DNA from: JAOPZW01 sp036555665
GTDB lineage: Bacteria; Actinomycetota; Thermoleophilia; Solirubrobacterales; Solirubrobacteraceae
Length of the DNA: 8,878 nt
Reading direction: 5' to 3'
NCBI GenBank assembly: GCA_036555665.1
Contig: DATBKW010000268.1
Coordinates: 1-8,878, forward strand
This document shows positions 6,884 to 8,878 of the stretch, piece by piece. The notes below the pieces were generated by a model. The model was not told the origin of the DNA, did not search any database, and saw only the letters and a program-made list of their open reading frames with translations. The translations under genes were made by a program, and so were the position numbers. Numbering within the stretch: the first letter of the stretch is position 1; each line of letters opens with the position of its first letter.

Positions 6884-7326
6884 GCGTGCGCAACCGCGTC
6901 GAGGTCATGCACGGGGTCAATCTCGACCAGCTCGGCCGGCGTCCGGCGGCGATCTACGGCGAGCTGACCTACGACCGCCTGGAGCAGCGCGTCGAGGAGT
7001 ACGCGCGCGAGCTGGGCCTGCGGGCGCGCTTCTTTCAGACCAACGCCGAGCACGAGTTCGTCGAGCACCTCCACCGCCTCGAAGGCCTGACCGACGCGAT
7101 CGTCATGAACCCGGGCGCGTGGACGCACTATGCGTGGGCGATCCGCGACGCACTGGAGATCGCCGCGCTGCCGACCGTCGAGGTCCACCTCTCCGACGTC
7201 GGCGCGCGCGAGGAGTGGCGCCGCGTGTCGGTCGTCCGTGACCTGTGCGTGGCCACGGTGGCCGGGCAGGGCGTGGAGGGCTACAAGGCGGCGCTGGAGC
7301 GCCTGAAGGAGGAGCTGGATGCCTGA
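6880..7326 (+). CDS. aroQ: Type II 3-dehydroquinate dehydratase
   Basis: This enzyme converts 3-dehydroquinate to 3-dehydroshikimate, the step after AroB, as a small dodecameric cytoplasmic enzyme. The 148-residue length is typical. By my alignment from memory with the Mycobacterium tuberculosis enzyme, every active-site residue lines up with a constant offset of 2: Asn14, Arg21, Tyr26, Asn77, His83, Glu101, His103 and Arg114. The usual NGPNLN motif reads HGVNLD here, and the usual NPGAYTH reads NPGAWTH. The ATG at 6880 overlaps the aroKB stop by ATGA. A GTG at 6871 is in frame but would leave the purine-rich GAGAG (6864-6868) too close, so ATG is preferred, though its Shine-Dalgarno sequence is weak (11-base spacing). 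The gene ends 8 bp inside the next gene. Confidence 0.94.
   Translation: MSVRNRVEVMHGVNLDQLGRRPAAIYGELTYDRLEQRVEEYARELGLRARFFQTNAEHEFVEHLHRLEGLTDAIVMNPGAWTHYAWAIRDALEIAALPTVEVHLSDVGAREEWRRVSVVRDLCVATVAGQGVEGYKAALERLKEELDA
7306..7312 (+). promoter_or_regulatory. Ribosome binding site of the M24 peptidase gene
   Basis: AAGGAGG in the end of aroQ lies 6 bases before ATG 7319. It is the best Shine-Dalgarno match in the window and selects this ATG over the in-frame GTG at 7340. Confidence 0.75.
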
Positions 7327-8419
7327 CGGGACCGCGACCGTGAGCACCGACCGGGCCGATCGCGTGGCCGAGGCGCTCGCCGAGCGCGAGGCCGACCTCC
7401 TGCTCGTCACCGACCTCGTCAACGTGCGCTGGCTGACCGGCTTCACCGGCTCGAGCGCCGCCGCCGTCGTGGGGCGCGAGGGCGACCGGCGTTTCGTCAC
7501 CGACTTCCGCTACCTGACCCAGTCGGCCGAGCAGCTCGACCCGGTCTGGGAGCGCGAGATCGCCGTCGACCTGCTGGCCGGGGTCGTCAAGGGGCTGCCC
7601 GGTACCGGCGACCTGCGCCTGGCCTTCGAGGACGGCAACCTCAGCGTCAAGGACCACGGCCGGCTGGCCGGGATGCTGCGCGCCGGGATCGAGCTCGTGC
7701 CCGCCGGCGACGCGATCGAGACATTGCGCGCCGTCAAGGACGAGGGCGAGCTCGACGCGATCCGCGCCGCCGCACGACTGGCCGACGACGCGCTGACCGA
7801 GGTGCTCGGCCGCGGCCTCGTCGGTCGCAGCGAGCGCGAGGTCGCCCTCGACATCGAGTTCACGATGCGGCGTATGGGCGCCGAGGCCGCGTCGTTCCCG
7901 CCGATCGTCGCCGCCGGCGGCCACGGCGCGCTGCCGCACGCCGAGCCGCGCGACCACGCGATCCCCTCGGGGACGCTGTGCGTCGTCGACTGGGGCGCGC
8001 AGCTCGACGGCTACGCGTCAGACTGCACGCGGACCTACGCGACCGGCGCGATCGATCGGCGCGACGCGGAGGTCTACGCGCTCGTGCAGCGCGCTCAGGA
8101 GGCGGCGCTGGCCGCGGTGCGCCCGGGTCCGACGGGGCGCGAGGTCGACGCCGTCGCACGCGCGATCATCGACGCCGCCGGCCATGCCGAGCACTTCGGC
8201 CACGGCCTCGGGCACGGCGTGGGGCTCGACGTCCACGAGGGCCCGCGGCTGTCCAAGCGCGGCGACACCGCGCTGGCCGCTGGCATGGTCGTGACGATCG
8301 AGCCCGGCGTCTACGTGCCGGGCGCGGTGGGCGTGCGCATCGAGGACCTCGTGATCGTCACCGACGACGGGGCCGAGGTCGTCTCGTCGCTGCCGAAGGA
8401 CCTACAGGTCATCGCCTAG
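7319..8419 (+). CDS. M24B metallopeptidase (Xaa-Pro dipeptidase / aminopeptidase P family)
   Basis: This is a cytoplasmic two-metal peptidase that cleaves the bond before proline in small peptides. The 366-residue product has a creatinase-type N-terminal domain (about 10-130, with VNVRWLTGFTGSSAAAVV at 34-51) and a pita-bread catalytic domain (about 145-350). All five metal ligands are present: Asp224 (VVDWGAQLDG), Asp235 (ASDCTRTY), His299 (GHGLGHGVG), Glu328 (IEPGVY) and Glu342 (RIEDLV). The accessory histidines His207 (LPHAEP) and His306 (DVHEGP) are also intact. Length and domain layout fit the short YqhT/PepQ-like group; whether it acts on dipeptides (PepQ) or longer peptides (PepP) cannot be told from sequence, so no symbol is given. 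It overlaps aroQ by 8 bp and ends the operon seen here. In many bacteria a gene of this type sits just before efp, but no efp start is visible downstream in this window. Confidence 0.94.
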   Translation: MPDGTATVSTDRADRVAEALAEREADLLLVTDLVNVRWLTGFTGSSAAAVVGREGDRRFVTDFRYLTQSAEQLDPVWEREIAVDLLAGVVKGLPGTGDLRLAFEDGNLSVKDHGRLAGMLRAGIELVPAGDAIETLRAVKDEGELDAIRAAARLADDALTEVLGRGLVGRSEREVALDIEFTMRRMGAEAASFPPIVAAGGHGALPHAEPRDHAIPSGTLCVVDWGAQLDGYASDCTRTYATGAIDRRDAEVYALVQRAQEAALAAVRPGPTGREVDAVARAIIDAAGHAEHFGHGLGHGVGLDVHEGPRLSKRGDTALAAGMVVTIEPGVYVPGAVGVRIEDLVIVTDDGAEVVSSLPKDLQVIA

Positions 8420-8533
8420 CGTTTGATGTGGGGCGGTCGTCCGCGCTGTGCTGGCGGCGCCTCGGTCTGAGGGCAATGGGTCCCCACACAACCGCGCTTC
8501 GCGTCCTGCACTCCCCGGCGATCGCCGCGCGTG

Positions 8534-8567
8534 GCGCCTTTGACACGAAGTGCGATGTACAAGGCGC
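8534..8567. repeat. Hairpin abutting the long palindromic element
   Basis: GCGCCTT (8534-8540) pairs perfectly with AAGGCGC (8561-8567). After a 2x2 mismatch, ACA (8543-8545) pairs with TGT (8556-8558). It ends two bases before the CTAG of the 169-bp palindrome, so it may belong to the same element or be a terminator-like structure after the peptidase gene. Confidence 0.45.
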
Positions 8568-8569
8568 AC

Positions 8570-8738
8570 CTAGTGGGCCTTCTCGCAACGTTGCACCGGT
8601 AATCCCGGGCGCCGATCACCGCCGGGCGGCGTCCTCGACCCTCGAAATACCTCCGGTATTCCTTCGGGTCTGCGTCCTTGCCCGGCGGCGCCGGCATCCC
8701 CGGGCTTCCCGGTGCAACGTCACGAGAAGACCCACTAG
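8570..8738. repeat. 169-bp palindromic element: nested inverted repeat with CTAG ends
   Basis: The outer arms 8570-8609 and 8699-8738 are inverted copies matching at 35 of 40 positions (mismatches at arm positions 9, 17, 18, 31 and 34). Inside them, further pairs share the same centre near 8654: CCGCCGGGC (8619-8627) with GCCCGGCGG (8680-8688), GACCC (8637-8641) with GGGTC (8666-8670), and a central hairpin AATACC (8646-8651) with GGTATT (8655-8660). The whole element can therefore fold into one long stem. Both ends are CTAG, a tetramer rare in GC-rich genomes. In minus-strand RNA, three arm mismatches become G-U pairs, giving 30 continuous pairs. It contains no recognisable gene. Candidates are a MITE or other palindromic repeat, or a structured RNA; which one is not settled by this sequence alone. 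Confidence 0.85.
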
Positions 8739-8878
8739 ATGGCGAGTTGGCGCGCCTCCACTCGGCTGCAGCCCGCCCGCGGCACAGGCGCCCACGCGAG
8801 CCTCACCGCCAACGGCCGCGCCATCCCAGCGCTTGACATCCTCATCGCCCTGGCCACGCCTCGCCGCCAGCACCGCGC

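Larger units (their letters stand above)
8420..8878. other. 459-bp region without a supported gene
   Basis: After the peptidase stop, no open frame has recognisable protein features. TGTGGGG (8427-8433) and CCCCACA (8482-8488) form a 7-bp inverted repeat. Within it lies a small CCTC/GAGG hairpin (8460-8472). These could be part of a terminator, but no T tract follows. A second hairpin (8534-8567) and the long palindromic element (8570-8738) follow. From 8739 to the window end I see only a GGCGCGCC palindrome (8749-8756) and an isolated TTGACA (8833-8838) without a matching -10 hexamer. Base composition is mixed and noticeably less GC-rich around 8535-8600 than in the genes. Confidence 0.7.

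Noticed and set aside
8416..8697. Minus-strand 93-codon frame starting inside the palindrome
   Set aside because: It begins within the repeat and ends at the peptidase stop, matches no known family, and has no convincing ribosome binding site. It is most likely a chance frame, though a minus-strand RNA remains possible.
8570..8738. CRISPR array or tRNA/rRNA gene as explanation for the repeat region
   Set aside because: There are no regularly spaced direct repeats, no tRNA cloverleaf landmarks such as a GTTCRA T-loop or a CCA end, and the structure is a single inverted repeat.
8833..8838. TTGACA as a -35 box for a downstream gene such as efp
   Set aside because: No -10-like hexamer lies at 16-18 bp spacing before the window ends, and no gene start is visible.
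8616..8873. Minus-strand 85-codon frame covering the right flank and part of the palindrome
   Set aside because: The composition is Arg/Gly/Ala-rich with no motifs, and the frame crosses the arm of the repeat.
8476..8878. Plus-strand frame open from ATG 8476 to the window end (134 codons)
   Set aside because: It runs straight through the palindrome, has no Shine-Dalgarno sequence, and encodes an Arg/Pro/Ser-rich sequence of no recognisable family. Long chance frames are common at this GC content. Because of the inverted arms, similar RCNV.RRPTR peptides appear on both strands, which shows the translation follows the repeat and not a gene.

Overview
The window is very GC-rich (about 70% by eye), with strongly G/C-biased third codon positions and densely packed genes, all on the + strand. 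Protein content and gene order (type IV pilus assembly genes next to aroC, a fused aroK-aroB, aroQ and an M24B peptidase) suggest a deep-branching actinobacterium of the Thermoleophilia/Solirubrobacterales type. This placement is an inference from gene order and composition; there is no rRNA in the window.

Region 1 (1-4184) is a type IV pilus locus. It starts with the C-terminal part of a prepilin peptidase (PilD), cut by the window edge. A 134-bp gap with two small hairpins follows. Then come pilM, pilN, pilO and a fourth gene encoding a single-pass membrane protein in the position where proteobacteria carry pilP. The last four genes are joined by three ATGA overlaps (4 bp each), so they should be translationally coupled. 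PilM is the cytoplasmic actin-like protein that binds the N-terminal peptide of PilN. PilN, PilO and the fourth protein each have one N-terminal membrane helix and an external domain. Together they would form the alignment subcomplex between the cytoplasmic motor and the pilus. No secretin gene is seen.

Region 2 (4212-7326) is a shikimate pathway block. It holds aroC (chorismate synthase), a single 505-codon gene fusing shikimate kinase (AroK) to 3-dehydroquinate synthase (AroB), and aroQ (type II 3-dehydroquinate dehydratase). The genes overlap one another (16 bp and 4 bp), and aroQ overlaps the peptidase gene by 8 bp. The block covers pathway steps 2, 3, 5 and 7. aroC lacks a Shine-Dalgarno sequence but has a TAGACT hexamer just upstream, so it may have its own promoter and a leaderless or nearly leaderless transcript.

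Region 3 (7319-8419) is a complete M24B metallopeptidase (Xaa-Pro dipeptidase/aminopeptidase type) with all five metal ligands.

Region 4 (8420-8878) has no gene that I can support. Its main feature is a 169-bp element (8570-8738) that is one long nested inverted repeat, with 40-bp outer arms matching at 35 of 40 positions and a CTAG at each end. Three of the five arm mismatches become G-U pairs only in RNA read from the minus strand, giving 30 uninterrupted base pairs. It could be a structured RNA or a MITE-like palindromic repeat. It is the least explained part of the window.
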